Source of the DNA: Pedosphaera sp.
GTDB lineage: Bacteria > Verrucomicrobiota > Verrucomicrobiia > Limisphaerales > SIAT01
Assembly: GCA_009691645.1 (NCBI GenBank)
Contig: SIAT01000038.1
Span: 1-12,968, forward strand
DNA: 12,968 nucleotides
Direction of reading: 5' to 3'
Below, piece by piece: positions 5,753 to 12,602 of this stretch (within the stretch, counting starts at the first letter, position 1; every line of letters begins with the position of its first letter). The notes under the pieces were generated by a model. That model ran no database searches. It was given only the letters and a program-made list of their open reading frames with translations, and was not told where the DNA came from. Position numbers and translations under genes: made by a program.

Positions 5753-7051
5753 TCAGGTGTGGCGGAGCGCCTCGATGGGATCGAGATCGGCGGCGCGGCG
5801 CGCGGGATAAAGGCCGAAGACCACGCCGACAAGCGCGGAGATTCCGAAGGCGAGCACGACCGACCACCAAGTGATGATGGTCTTCATCCCGGCGATCTGT
5901 TCGACGAGCACCGGGGTGATGACGCCGACCGCCACGCCGATCAATCCACCACCCACCGAGAGCACGACAGTCTCGACGAGAAATTGAGTGGTGATGTCCT
6001 GCTTCTTCGCGCCGAGCGCGCGGCGGACGCCGATCTCGCGCGTCCGCTCGGTGACGGTGGCGAGCATGATGTTCATGATGCCGATGCCGCCGACGAGGAG
6101 CGAGATGGCGGCGATCGAGCCGAGCACGACGTTGAAGATGCGCTTGGTCCGTTCCGCCTGGCGCAACAACTCGAGCGGCACGACCAACTCGTAATCCTTC
6201 CGTTCGTGGAAGCGTTCGAGCACACGCTGGATGAGCGGCACAGCGGTTTCGACCGACTCGGGATTCTCGAATTGAAGCGTGAGTTGATGTAGTTCGACCT
6301 TCTCGGCCTCGAAACTGCCGGCGCCGCGGCGGAAGATGACTTCACCGAAACGGCCGCGCGCGGCCGAGAGCGGGATGTACACGTTGGCGTCGATGGTCTG
6401 TCCCTCGGTCGCGCCGGCTTGCGGCCGCTTCTGCTCCGTGCCGCGCTCGCGCACGATGCCGACGACGCGGAAATAGTTCGCGCCGATTTTCACCTCTTGC
6501 TCGAGCGGATTCTGTCCGGTGAAAAGACTCTCGGCCAAGCTGAGGGTGATGGCGCAAATGTTGTTTTGATACCGCTCGTCGGTCTCGGTGATGAACCGGC
6601 CGACGAGAAGATCCACGCCGTTGATTTCCGGATAAGACGGATGAGTGCCGATGATCTGGCACGGATGGCTGATGGTGCTGAAACGGACATCGTCACGCAT
6701 GATGCGGAGCGGCAACACGCGGCGGACGCCGGGAATGGTCGTCTGCAACCGGGCGGCGTCGCGATAGGTGAGGCCGTACTCGGCCACAAAACTGCGGCGG
6801 TTCTGGCCGGCGGAATTGCTCTCCGCCGTGCGCTTCACGCTGCGGATGATGACGTTGCTGGAGCCGAGTTTCTTGATGGCCTCCTGCGCCTCGTGGCTCG
6901 CGCCCTCGCCGATGGCGAGCATGGCGATGACCGAGCAGACGCCGAAGATGATGCCGAGCATCGTCAGCGCGGAGCGCATCTTGTGCAGCAGGAGGCTTTT
7001 CACCCCGAGCTGCACGATGCGGACGAGCGCGATGGGGATGATCGGCTTCAT
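5753..7051 (-). CDS. MacB-type ABC transporter permease
   Basis: Inner-membrane subunit of a mechanotransmission ABC exporter that drives substrate from the periplasm through adaptor and outer-membrane channel. The 432-residue product has the FtsX/MacB topology. One N-terminal membrane helix (about 24-46, LTMLGIIFGVCSVIAMLAIG) precedes a periplasmic MacB core domain (about 50-295). Three C-terminal helices follow, with the coupling helix TERTREIGVRRALGAKKQDI between the second and third. It ends in the family hallmark GLYPARRAADLDPIEALRHT. Unlike E. coli MacB, the ATPase is a separate protein. I chose the ATG at 7051, which overlaps the ATPase stop as ATGA; the longer open frame to 7414 lies inside the ATPase gene. 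It ends 15 bp from the convergent kinase gene, with no terminator visible between them. The substrate is unknown: antibiotic, lipopeptide, siderophore or lipoprotein are all possible. Confidence 0.93.
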   Translation of the reverse strand: MKPIIPIALVRIVQLGVKSLLLHKMRSALTMLGIIFGVCSVIAMLAIGEGASHEAQEAIKKLGSSNVIIRSVKRTAESNSAGQNRRSFVAEYGLTYRDAARLQTTIPGVRRVLPLRIMRDDVRFSTISHPCQIIGTHPSYPEINGVDLLVGRFITETDERYQNNICAITLSLAESLFTGQNPLEQEVKIGANYFRVVGIVRERGTEQKRPQAGATEGQTIDANVYIPLSAARGRFGEVIFRRGAGSFEAEKVELHQLTLQFENPESVETAVPLIQRVLERFHERKDYELVVPLELLRQAERTKRIFNVVLGSIAAISLLVGGIGIMNIMLATVTERTREIGVRRALGAKKQDITTQFLVETVVLSVGGGLIGVAVGVITPVLVEQIAGMKTIITWWSVVLAFGISALVGVVFGLYPARRAADLDPIEALRHT

Positions 7052-7779
7052 CGTGCGGCGACGAGCGGCGTGGGGACGGCCACGGAGGTGCGGTTGAGTT
7101 CGTCGCGATCCACGAGGCCATCCTTCATCCGCACGACGCGGTGGGCGCGTGCGGCGATTTCCTCGCCGTGAGTGACGAGCACGATGGTCTTGCCGGCGGC
7201 ATTGAGGCGGCAGAGGACGTCGAGAACCTCGCGGCCGGTCTGCGAGTCGAGGTTGCCGGTCGGTTCGTCGGCGAGAATCATCAGCGGGTCGTTGACGAGC
7301 GAGCGGGCGATGGCGACGCGTTGCTGCTGGCCGCCGGAGAGTTGCTTGGGCCGGTGATCGAGGCGCTGGCCGAGGCCGACCAACTCGGCGAGTTGCACGC
7401 ATTGATCCCAGCACACATCGAGGTCGCGGCCCTGATAGAAGAGCGGGACGTGGATGTTCTCCACGACGGTGAGCTGGTCGATGAGATTGTAGGATTGGAA
7501 AATGAAACCGAGCCGTTGGCCGCGGATGACGGAGAGCGCGTCGTCGTCGAGCGTGGAGACGTCGTCGCCGCCGAGCCAGTAGCGGCCGGCGGTGGGGCGG
7601 TCGAGGCAGCCGAGGATGTTGAGCAGGGTGGATTTGCCGGAGCCGGAGGCGCCCATGATGGCGACGAAACTGCCGGCTTCAATCTCGAGATCCACGCCGT
7701 GCAGGGCGTGGACTTGGACCTCGCCGAGATCGTAGGTCTTTTGCAGTCCCTGCAGTTTGATGATGGACTGCGGCTTCAT
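7048..7779 (-). CDS. MacB/LolD-type ABC transporter ATPase
   Basis: Cytosolic nucleotide-binding subunit that powers the adjacent permease. The 243-residue product shows every ABC motif: Walker A GASGSGKST (43-51), Q-loop Gln95 (FQSYNLI), signature LSGGQQQR (147-154), Walker B LMILADE with catalytic Glu172, D-loop around GNLDSQTG, and switch His204 (VTHGEE). Length and sequence type match the MacB, LolD and FtsE group. Its start overlaps the adaptor stop and its stop overlaps the permease start, both as ATGA, so the subunits are probably translationally coupled. The C-terminus (about 225-243) is a short extension beyond the ATPase fold. Confidence 0.95.
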   Translation of the reverse strand: MKPQSIIKLQGLQKTYDLGEVQVHALHGVDLEIEAGSFVAIMGASGSGKSTLLNILGCLDRPTAGRYWLGGDDVSTLDDDALSVIRGQRLGFIFQSYNLIDQLTVVENIHVPLFYQGRDLDVCWDQCVQLAELVGLGQRLDHRPKQLSGGQQQRVAIARSLVNDPLMILADEPTGNLDSQTGREVLDVLCRLNAAGKTIVLVTHGEEIAARAHRVVRMKDGLVDRDELNRTSVAVPTPLVAAR

Positions 7780-9518
7780 TCCGCGCCGCGGTCCGATTTC
7801 TTGCTCACGATGGGCACGAGCGACTTGTCGCCTTTGCCGGGAGACTTGGCGGGTTTCTCGGGTTTCTCGGGTCGGAATTTGATGGGCGGCCCTTTCTCGG
7901 TGGAGCTTTTGCTGGCAGTGACGCCGGGCGGAAGGGAATCGTATTTATCAGGCGGGAGAGTTTTGCCGTTGGCGTAGGGATGATTGGCGAGGGGATCTTT
8001 CGTGTCGTCTTTCACGATGGAATTATCGAGGTCGAGGCCATCGCCGTTGGAAAGGGGCGAGAGCATCACACGGTCGCCTTCTTTGATCCCCTTGCGGATT
8101 TCGATGATCTTGTCGTTGTGGTATCCGACCTCGACGGGCACGGGCGCGGGGGTGCCGTCGCGTGCGATGTAGCAGACCTGCCGGCCTTTGTGCGAGGTGA
8201 CGCACTGGATGGGGACGGTGAGAACCTTGTGGAGATTGGTGATGACAATCTCGGCACGGGCGGAAACGCCGGGCTTGAAGTCGGCGAGCGCCTCGTCAAT
8301 CAACACCTCGGCGGCGTACACCTTGAGGGTCGGGCTGTAGTAACGGCTGTTCGAATCGGGCAGCGGGGCGATTTTTTTGACGACGCCGTTGAACTGCTTG
8401 TCCGGCATCGAATCGATGGTGACGAAGGCCGGTTGGCCGGGCTTCACCTGCCGCACGTGCGACTCGTGGATCTTGATTTCGACCATCATCTTCGAGACGT
8501 CGGGAAGTTTGATGAGTGGTTGTTTCTGGCGGACGACCGCGCCTTCCTCAATGGGCTGGCCGAGCGAGCTGGAAACGGGGGCGAACACCACGAGGCCATC
8601 CTGCGGTGCGAAAATCTTGGCGAGCTGCAGTTGCAGTTTGGTCTCCTCGAGCTTGGTGGATTGCAGCTCGAGAGTGTTCTGGCGGGCTTTGAGATCGGCT
8701 TCGGCGGCGGAGAGGAATGACTTGGAACGCTGCTTGATGCGCAACAGGGCGAGCTTGGCCTGATCGGAGGCGGATTCAAGAAGCCGGATCTTTTTGGGAT
8801 AATCGTATTTCTCGGAGAGACGCAACGCCTCCGAGCCTTTCTCAAGAAGGATATCCTGGCGCTTCAGCGCGAGCTGGTCGCCCTCCAGTTCGGAGCGGGT
8901 GGCGTAGCCTTTGGTGTGGAGCTTTGTGGTCCAGTCGAGCTTGTCCTTGGCGCGCTGCACTTCTTCCTTCGTGATGGTGATGTCGGCCTCGAGCGCGCGC
9001 TTGGCCTGCGGCCAGTCGCCGAGCTTGTACTTCTCGAGATCGGACAGGGAGAACTCCACGGCCAACTCGGCGTCCTTGTCATTGGCGTCGTTGAGCAGCT
9101 TTTGGATGTCGAGGTCTTCCTTGGCTTTGATGACTGCGAAACGGGCGTTCTCCACCACGACCTCCTGAGTGTCGAGACGCTCCTTGATGCCCGAGGAATC
9201 GAGCTCCACCAACAGGTCATCCTTCTTGACGGTGGTACCCTCGGGGACGATGCGGAGGATGCGCGGCGTGCCTTCCATCTCGCAGACGATCTGCAACTCC
9301 TGCGTGGCGGCTAGCGCGCCGCCTTCGATGACGGAGACGAGGAAGTCGCGCCGCTCGACGGTGTGGTAGGCCGTCTCGGGCGTGCGCGCTTTGCCGGGGC
9401 GCGTGGCGAGGAAGAGCAGCGCGGCGCAGCCGCAGACGAGGAGGACGGTCCAGCGCGGATGCCGGCGCGCAAAGGAGCCGGCCGTCTGGATTTTCGGATG
9501 TTCGGGGTTCTTCATCAT
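7776..9518 (-). CDS. HlyD/MacA-type periplasmic adaptor (membrane fusion protein), unusually long
   Basis: Bridges the inner-membrane transporter to the outer-membrane channel. The 580-residue product starts with a cytosolic basic stretch and one membrane anchor (about 23-39). A lipoyl half-motif (EGTTVKKDDLLVELD) precedes about 190 residues of helical hairpin (about 111-303) with a tip-like KGYATRSEL at 203-211. Next come the second lipoyl half (IFAPQDGLVVFAP), a beta-barrel domain (about 330-420), and a membrane-proximal domain (to about 495). The last 80 or so residues are Lys/Pro-rich and low in complexity. Classical MacA is about 370 residues, so both the hairpin and the tail are long. 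There is no lipobox; the anchor is a transmembrane helix. The start is ATG 9518, overlapping the channel-gene stop as TGATG, with ATG 9515 in frame just after. Confidence 0.93.
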   Translation of the reverse strand: MMKNPEHPKIQTAGSFARRHPRWTVLLVCGCAALLFLATRPGKARTPETAYHTVERRDFLVSVIEGGALAATQELQIVCEMEGTPRILRIVPEGTTVKKDDLLVELDSSGIKERLDTQEVVVENARFAVIKAKEDLDIQKLLNDANDKDAELAVEFSLSDLEKYKLGDWPQAKRALEADITITKEEVQRAKDKLDWTTKLHTKGYATRSELEGDQLALKRQDILLEKGSEALRLSEKYDYPKKIRLLESASDQAKLALLRIKQRSKSFLSAAEADLKARQNTLELQSTKLEETKLQLQLAKIFAPQDGLVVFAPVSSSLGQPIEEGAVVRQKQPLIKLPDVSKMMVEIKIHESHVRQVKPGQPAFVTIDSMPDKQFNGVVKKIAPLPDSNSRYYSPTLKVYAAEVLIDEALADFKPGVSARAEIVITNLHKVLTVPIQCVTSHKGRQVCYIARDGTPAPVPVEVGYHNDKIIEIRKGIKEGDRVMLSPLSNGDGLDLDNSIVKDDTKDPLANHPYANGKTLPPDKYDSLPPGVTASKSSTEKGPPIKFRPEKPEKPAKSPGKGDKSLVPIVSKKSDRGAE

Positions 9519-11197
9519 CAGTTGCCAAAAAGTTTCTCGGGCGTGATCACTTCCTTGTCCAGGTCGTTATTGGGCGGCGGCACGAAAGGCTTGGCACCCG
9601 GGATGGGATGATCGCGCAGCCAGAAACGCTCGCCGCCGGAACGGAGCGCGCCGACATCGATGAGCATCTTCAACCGCGCGGCGTGATAATCCACGAGCGC
9701 GGCGGTGACGGCGTTCTGAGCGCCGACGAGCGCCTGCTGGGCCTCGAGTTGGTCGCGGATCTGCGCGCGGCCGGCCTGCAGGAGCAGGTCGGCGCTCTCG
9801 ACACGGCGCTTGGCCAACTCGAGCGCGTTCTGCTGGATTTGATAATTCTGCCGCGACTGATCGAGGGTGCGGATCCCCTGCCGGACGTTGTCGCGCGCGC
9901 TGTCGAGCGAGGTGGCAAGCGAACGGATCTGCTTCTCGAAATTGATGAGCGTGGTGCGGTAGGCGTTGCGTTCATTGAGGCGGTCGAAAGGCAGGTCGAG
10001 CTTCAGGCCGGCGTTGCCGGAGTATTTGCTGACGTCGAAATTACTGTAATTCAGATCGGACAACGAGGCGTCGGTGAAGAGGCTGAGTTGGGGCGCGAGC
10101 TGGTTTGCGGAGACGACGATCTTGCGCTTCGAATCCTCGAACTTATCGATCTCGTTGAGCAGGTCGAGCCGGTGTTTGATGGCGGCATCGAAACCGGTCT
10201 GCTCGTCGAGCGGCAGCGGCAGGAGGCCCGCCTGCGTGAGGTCATCGAGCGCGCGGTCATCGAGCGCGATGGGCGTGCCGAGCGGCAGGGCGAGGGTCTG
10301 CTTGAACGCATCGAGGCTCGACTGGTAGGACTCGACGGCGGCGATGTAGGCGACCTTGGCCTTGTATTCCTCCTGTCGCGCTTGGTCCACTTGGAAGGCC
10401 GGCAACCGGTCGAAAGCGAGCGCCTCGGCGCGTTCGCGGGCGCGGAAGAGGTTCAGATAATTCTCGTAGGCATTGCGCACGACGGCCTTCTTTTGCAGAA
10501 GCCGATAGTAGGTGGTGACGATGTCCGCCGCGAAGGTTTCCTGATAATGGCTGAAGGAACGGACCTCGTAGATGACGTCGCGCTCGGCCTGCGTGAGCGC
10601 CTCGGCAGCGATGTCCGCGCCTGCGCCGCGCAGCAGCGGCTGGGTGAGCGCGAGCGTGATGCTGGGGACTTTCGGCGTGCCGTTGAAGTAAAGCGTGAGG
10701 TCGTTGGCGAGGCTGGCGGTGAACGACGCGCCGGTCTGGAAGAGTTTATCGAGCGTGGCGGAGGCGTCGGAAGTGCCGTTCACTTTCTTGTCGGTGTCGC
10801 GGGTCACGCCCACATCAACATTGGCGGAGGAGACTTTCCACTCGAACTGGTGTCGCGTGCCGGTGAGCGAGAGTGCGGAGAGATATAGTTGCTCGCGGCG
10901 GAGCTGATAGCCGCGGCTATTGGTGACGGCGAGATGGAAGGCCCGCTCCAGTGTGAGCTGCAGTTTGTCCCTATCGGTGAACCGTTCTTTGATAATCTCC
11001 TCGGCCTTGATGGCGTGCGGATCGCGCTTGGACCACGGCGTCTCGATGCTGAAGGCGTTGGTCTGGCCGTGCACGCGCTGCTGTTTCTGCCCGAGGATGT
11101 CGTAGATCTCCTTGTCCGCCGACTGGCGGTAATGCGCGGTGGAGCAGCCGGCCGCAGCCGCCACCAGCACCCACAGAATGTACAGGCGTCCGAACAT
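9518..11197 (-). CDS. TolC-family outer-membrane efflux lipoprotein
   Basis: Forms the outer-membrane channel and periplasmic tunnel of the tripartite exporter. The 559-residue product has a signal peptide ending in VAAAAGC, with Cys18 as likely lipidation site; the lipobox lacks the usual Leu at -3. About 70 residues of extra N-terminal sequence precede two outer-membrane-efflux repeats of beta strands and long helices. The second repeat ends in the typical segment with AKRRVESADLLLQAGRAQIR followed by QALVGAQNAVTAALVDYHAA. It is the first gene of the efflux operon. The ATG at 11197 sits 15 nt from the best Shine-Dalgarno in the window, too far for direct use, and overlaps the stop of a two-codon ORF that is ideally spaced. 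It is divergent from the Ser/Thr kinase gene. Confidence 0.93.
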   Translation of the reverse strand: MFGRLYILWVLVAAAAGCSTAHYRQSADKEIYDILGQKQQRVHGQTNAFSIETPWSKRDPHAIKAEEIIKERFTDRDKLQLTLERAFHLAVTNSRGYQLRREQLYLSALSLTGTRHQFEWKVSSANVDVGVTRDTDKKVNGTSDASATLDKLFQTGASFTASLANDLTLYFNGTPKVPSITLALTQPLLRGAGADIAAEALTQAERDVIYEVRSFSHYQETFAADIVTTYYRLLQKKAVVRNAYENYLNLFRARERAEALAFDRLPAFQVDQARQEEYKAKVAYIAAVESYQSSLDAFKQTLALPLGTPIALDDRALDDLTQAGLLPLPLDEQTGFDAAIKHRLDLLNEIDKFEDSKRKIVVSANQLAPQLSLFTDASLSDLNYSNFDVSKYSGNAGLKLDLPFDRLNERNAYRTTLINFEKQIRSLATSLDSARDNVRQGIRTLDQSRQNYQIQQNALELAKRRVESADLLLQAGRAQIRDQLEAQQALVGAQNAVTAALVDYHAARLKMLIDVGALRSGGERFWLRDHPIPGAKPFVPPPNNDLDKEVITPEKLFGN

Positions 11198-11219
11198 CAG
11201 TTCATCGATTTTCCTCCCC
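11197..11219 (-). promoter_or_regulatory. Strong Shine-Dalgarno with two-codon leader ORF (ATG AAC TGA)
   Basis: The minus strand reads GGGGAGGAA (11219-11211), then ATG AAC TGA (11205-11197), whose final A is the first base of the real start codon. GGAGG is 7 nt from the mini-ORF ATG and 15 nt from the channel-protein ATG. Initiation on the mini-ORF with immediate reinitiation across TGATG is a plausible way to load ribosomes; the same TGATG junction joins this gene to the adaptor gene. Layout is seen directly; the mechanism is inference. Confidence 0.55.
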
Positions 11220-11249
11220 GCAGGGTAAGCCAGTTGGACTCATCACGCG

Positions 11250-11305
11250 GGAAAATGTTTCACCATTTTCCACTGCCAGATGCATTCATCAGCTCGGCCG
11301 ATGAA
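11250..11305. repeat. Two inverted repeats in the efflux operon leader
   Basis: GGAAAATG-N6-CATTTTCC (11250-11271) is a perfect 8-bp inverted repeat. TTCATC-N9-GATGAA (11285-11305) is a perfect 6-bp one. Both lie downstream of the candidate efflux promoter. They may be leader-RNA hairpins, or operators for a TetR/MarR-like repressor; no such regulator is encoded in the window. Confidence 0.45.
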
Positions 11306-11312
11306 GCGTTTC

Positions 11313-11341
11313 ATTCAACCTGTTTTATGCGCTCGGGTCAA
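11313..11341 (-). promoter_or_regulatory. Candidate promoter of the efflux operon
   Basis: On the minus strand, TTGACC (11341-11336) and TTGAAT (11318-11313) are spaced by 17 nt. The -35 matches 5 of 6 consensus bases and the -10 matches 4 of 6. The predicted start near 11305 gives a leader of about 108 nt carrying the inverted repeats and the two-codon ORF. Confidence 0.45.
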
Positions 11342-11426
11342 GCTGGGCCTTTGGCCGACAGCACTCGCGCTGAAGGGGAAAAAAGAGGAATCGTCACCGG
11401 ATTGTAAACAAGTTCCTCTTGACCCG
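11334..11426. promoter_or_regulatory. Symmetric divergent control region with nested inverted repeats
   Basis: CGGGTCAAG (11334-11342) and CTTGACCCG (11418-11426) are exact 9-bp inverted copies, so a TTGACC -35-like box points outward on each strand. Nested inside, AAGAGGAA (11383-11390) and TTCCTCTT (11413-11420) form an 8-bp inverted repeat around a 22-nt centre that includes TTGTAAACAA. On the minus strand the box has a good -10 partner. On the plus strand the best -10 candidates (TATTTC at 15 nt, TTTCAT at 17 nt) are poor. Confidence 0.45.
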
Positions 11427-11454
11427 CGGCGGCAAAGGCTATTTCATGTGGCCA

Positions 11455-11480
11455 CTTCGCGGAAGAAGCATCCCGCGAAG
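11455..11480 (+). repeat. Inverted repeat CTTCGCGG-N10-CCGCGAAG
   Basis: A perfect 8-bp inverted repeat followed by a purine-rich AAGGAGGAGGAG. No T-tract follows on either strand, so it does not read as an intrinsic terminator. It may be a leader hairpin of the kinase transcript. The remainder of the 479-bp gap between the efflux operon and the kinase gene holds no convincing ORF. Confidence 0.35.
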
Positions 11481-11587
11481 GAGGAGGAGACTATCAACAG
11501 TCGAAGGCCCGCGGCCCCAACGCCGTCACTTTCACGCTGTGCCTCCCGCAACCCCGAGGGTCGAAAATGCGTTCTGGCATCGCGCCT

Positions 11588-11615
11588 TTGGTTGAATGCC
11601 TAGTTTGGATAGGCG
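11588..11615 (+). promoter_or_regulatory. Weak candidate promoter of the Ser/Thr kinase gene
   Basis: TTGGTT (11588-11593) and TAGGCG (11610-11615) are spaced by 16 nt. GCCTA-N7-TAGGC (11598-11614) forms an inverted repeat across the -10 position. A start near 11622 gives a leader of about 55 nt. Consensus match is poor; the 16-nt spacing and TAGGC resemble the candidate ahead of the small gene at 1496. Confidence 0.22.
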
Positions 11616-11676
11616 TCTGAACGGGCACCTGAGACGGAGCTTGTTGGGTGTAGTGTGTTTTTGAGCAGATTGTTTT

Positions 11677-12501
11677 ATGAGTTTGTTTGGATCGTATCGC
11701 CTTCAGGAGCGAATCAATAACGGCGGCTTGGCGGAGTTGTGGATGGCCACCGACGAGGATGGCCAACATGTGGCCTTGCGCAAGATGCACGAGCATCTAC
11801 TCAAGGAATCCTCCGCGCCGAAGATCTTCAAGCGCGGCTGCGAGATCCTCGCCAAGCTCCCGCCCCACGAGCACATCGTCCACTATCTCACCCACGGCAA
11901 GATCAAGAAGTTCCCTTTTCTCGCGATCGAGTACATCGAGGGATCGAACCTGAAGGGGTTGATCCTGCGCGAGGAGCCCATTCTCGGTGAGATGCTCTCG
12001 GACATCCTCTACGCGATGGCCGCGGGCCTCGAGCACCTGCACGACAGTGGCGTGATGCACCTCGATTTCAAGCCGGAGAACGTGATGGTATCGCACGGCG
12101 GCCGCGTGCTCATCGTCGATTTCGACACCGCCCTACCCATTCCCAACAAGCCGCAGAAGCTCGACAAGAACTCCGGCACGCCGAGCTACATGGCCCCGGA
12201 ACAACTCCGCGGCCTGCCGATGGATCACCGTGCGGATATCTTCGCCTTCGGCCTCGTCGCGTATGAATTGCTCACCTTGCGCAAGGCGTTCGCCGGCGAT
12301 ACGCCCGAGGACGGCGTGAGGAACATCCTCGACGAGAACTTCCGCATCAAACCGCTCCGCGACCACAATCCCGGCATCCCGATCGAAGTCGAGCAGATCG
12401 TCCTCAAGTGTCTCCAACGCGATCCCTTCACACGCTGGCCGAGTATGACGTTCGTGGTCGCAAAGCTCCGCATGGCCCTCGGTGTCCGTCTGGCCGCCTG
12501 A
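11677..12501 (+). CDS. Hanks-type Ser/Thr protein kinase with altered catalytic motifs
   Basis: The 274-residue product is a lone kinase domain with no membrane segment or sensor domain. Fold landmarks are clear: glycine loop INNGGLAELW (13-22), likely helix-C Glu56, HLDFKPEN (128-135), DFD (148-150), GTPSYMAPEQ (167-176), HRADIFAFG, and the closing Arg in PFTRWPSM. Departures from canonical kinases are VALR at 32-35 (Arg35 at the VAIK lysine position, followed by Lys36), HLD for HRD (so a non-RD kinase) and DFD for DFG. The glycine loop also lacks its first Gly. Catalytic Asp130, Asn135 and metal-binding Asp148 remain, so activity is possible if Lys36 substitutes; otherwise it may be a pseudokinase or scaffold. 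It has no clear Shine-Dalgarno. It is divergent from the efflux operon and upstream of xylA, which appears to have its own promoter. Confidence 0.9.
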   Translation: MSLFGSYRLQERINNGGLAELWMATDEDGQHVALRKMHEHLLKESSAPKIFKRGCEILAKLPPHEHIVHYLTHGKIKKFPFLAIEYIEGSNLKGLILREEPILGEMLSDILYAMAAGLEHLHDSGVMHLDFKPENVMVSHGGRVLIVDFDTALPIPNKPQKLDKNSGTPSYMAPEQLRGLPMDHRADIFAFGLVAYELLTLRKAFAGDTPEDGVRNILDENFRIKPLRDHNPGIPIEVEQIVLKCLQRDPFTRWPSMTFVVAKLRMALGVRLAA

Positions 12502-12520
12502 GCACCACGCAACTGCCCGC

Positions 12521-12549
12521 TTGACTTGCCGGGCGATTGCTTTTGCAAT
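12521..12549 (+). promoter_or_regulatory. Candidate xylA promoter
   Basis: TTGACT (12521-12526), a 17-nt spacer and TGCAAT (12544-12549) match consensus at 5 of 6 and 4 of 6 positions. The predicted start near 12556 gives a leader of about 47 nt. That leader has no Shine-Dalgarno, so initiation is probably SD-independent. Confidence 0.5.
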
Positions 12550-12552
12550 CGC
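12533..12552. promoter_or_regulatory. Palindrome GCGATTGC-TTTT-GCAATCGC overlapping the xylA -10
   Basis: A perfect 8-bp inverted repeat with a 4-nt centre spans the end of the promoter spacer and the whole candidate -10 box, ending just before the predicted start. That is where a repressor operator would sit. No poly-T follows, which argues against a terminator for the kinase gene. A second, 5-bp inverted repeat (GCCCG/CGGGC, 12515-12534) surrounds the -35. The binding factor is unknown; a sugar-responsive repressor would fit the gene. Confidence 0.5.
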
Positions 12553-12602
12553 GCTTCCGTGATTCCCTCTGGGACGCGCAACAAAACCAACGCACGCAAA
12601 CT

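Noticed and set aside
7052..7414. N-terminal extension of the permease frame
   Set aside because: It falls within the ATPase gene in another frame; the ATG at 7051 gives the standard MacB-type start with ATGA coupling.
9608..10888. 426-codon plus-strand frame
   Set aside because: It is antisense to the TolC-family gene; the repetitive Glu/Gly/Leu/Arg composition mirrors the helical coding strand.
11478..11489. Strong Shine-Dalgarno-like AAGGAGGAGGAG on the plus strand
   Set aside because: No ATG, GTG or TTG lies at a usable distance downstream, so it does not start a gene.
11280..11603. 107-codon plus-strand frame in the divergent non-coding region
   Set aside because: It crosses the candidate efflux promoter and several inverted repeats, has no ribosome-binding site, and its product has no recognisable features.
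12533..12552. Hairpin as terminator of the Ser/Thr kinase gene
   Set aside because: No T-tract follows, and it coincides with a good promoter -10 for xylA; an operator reading fits better.
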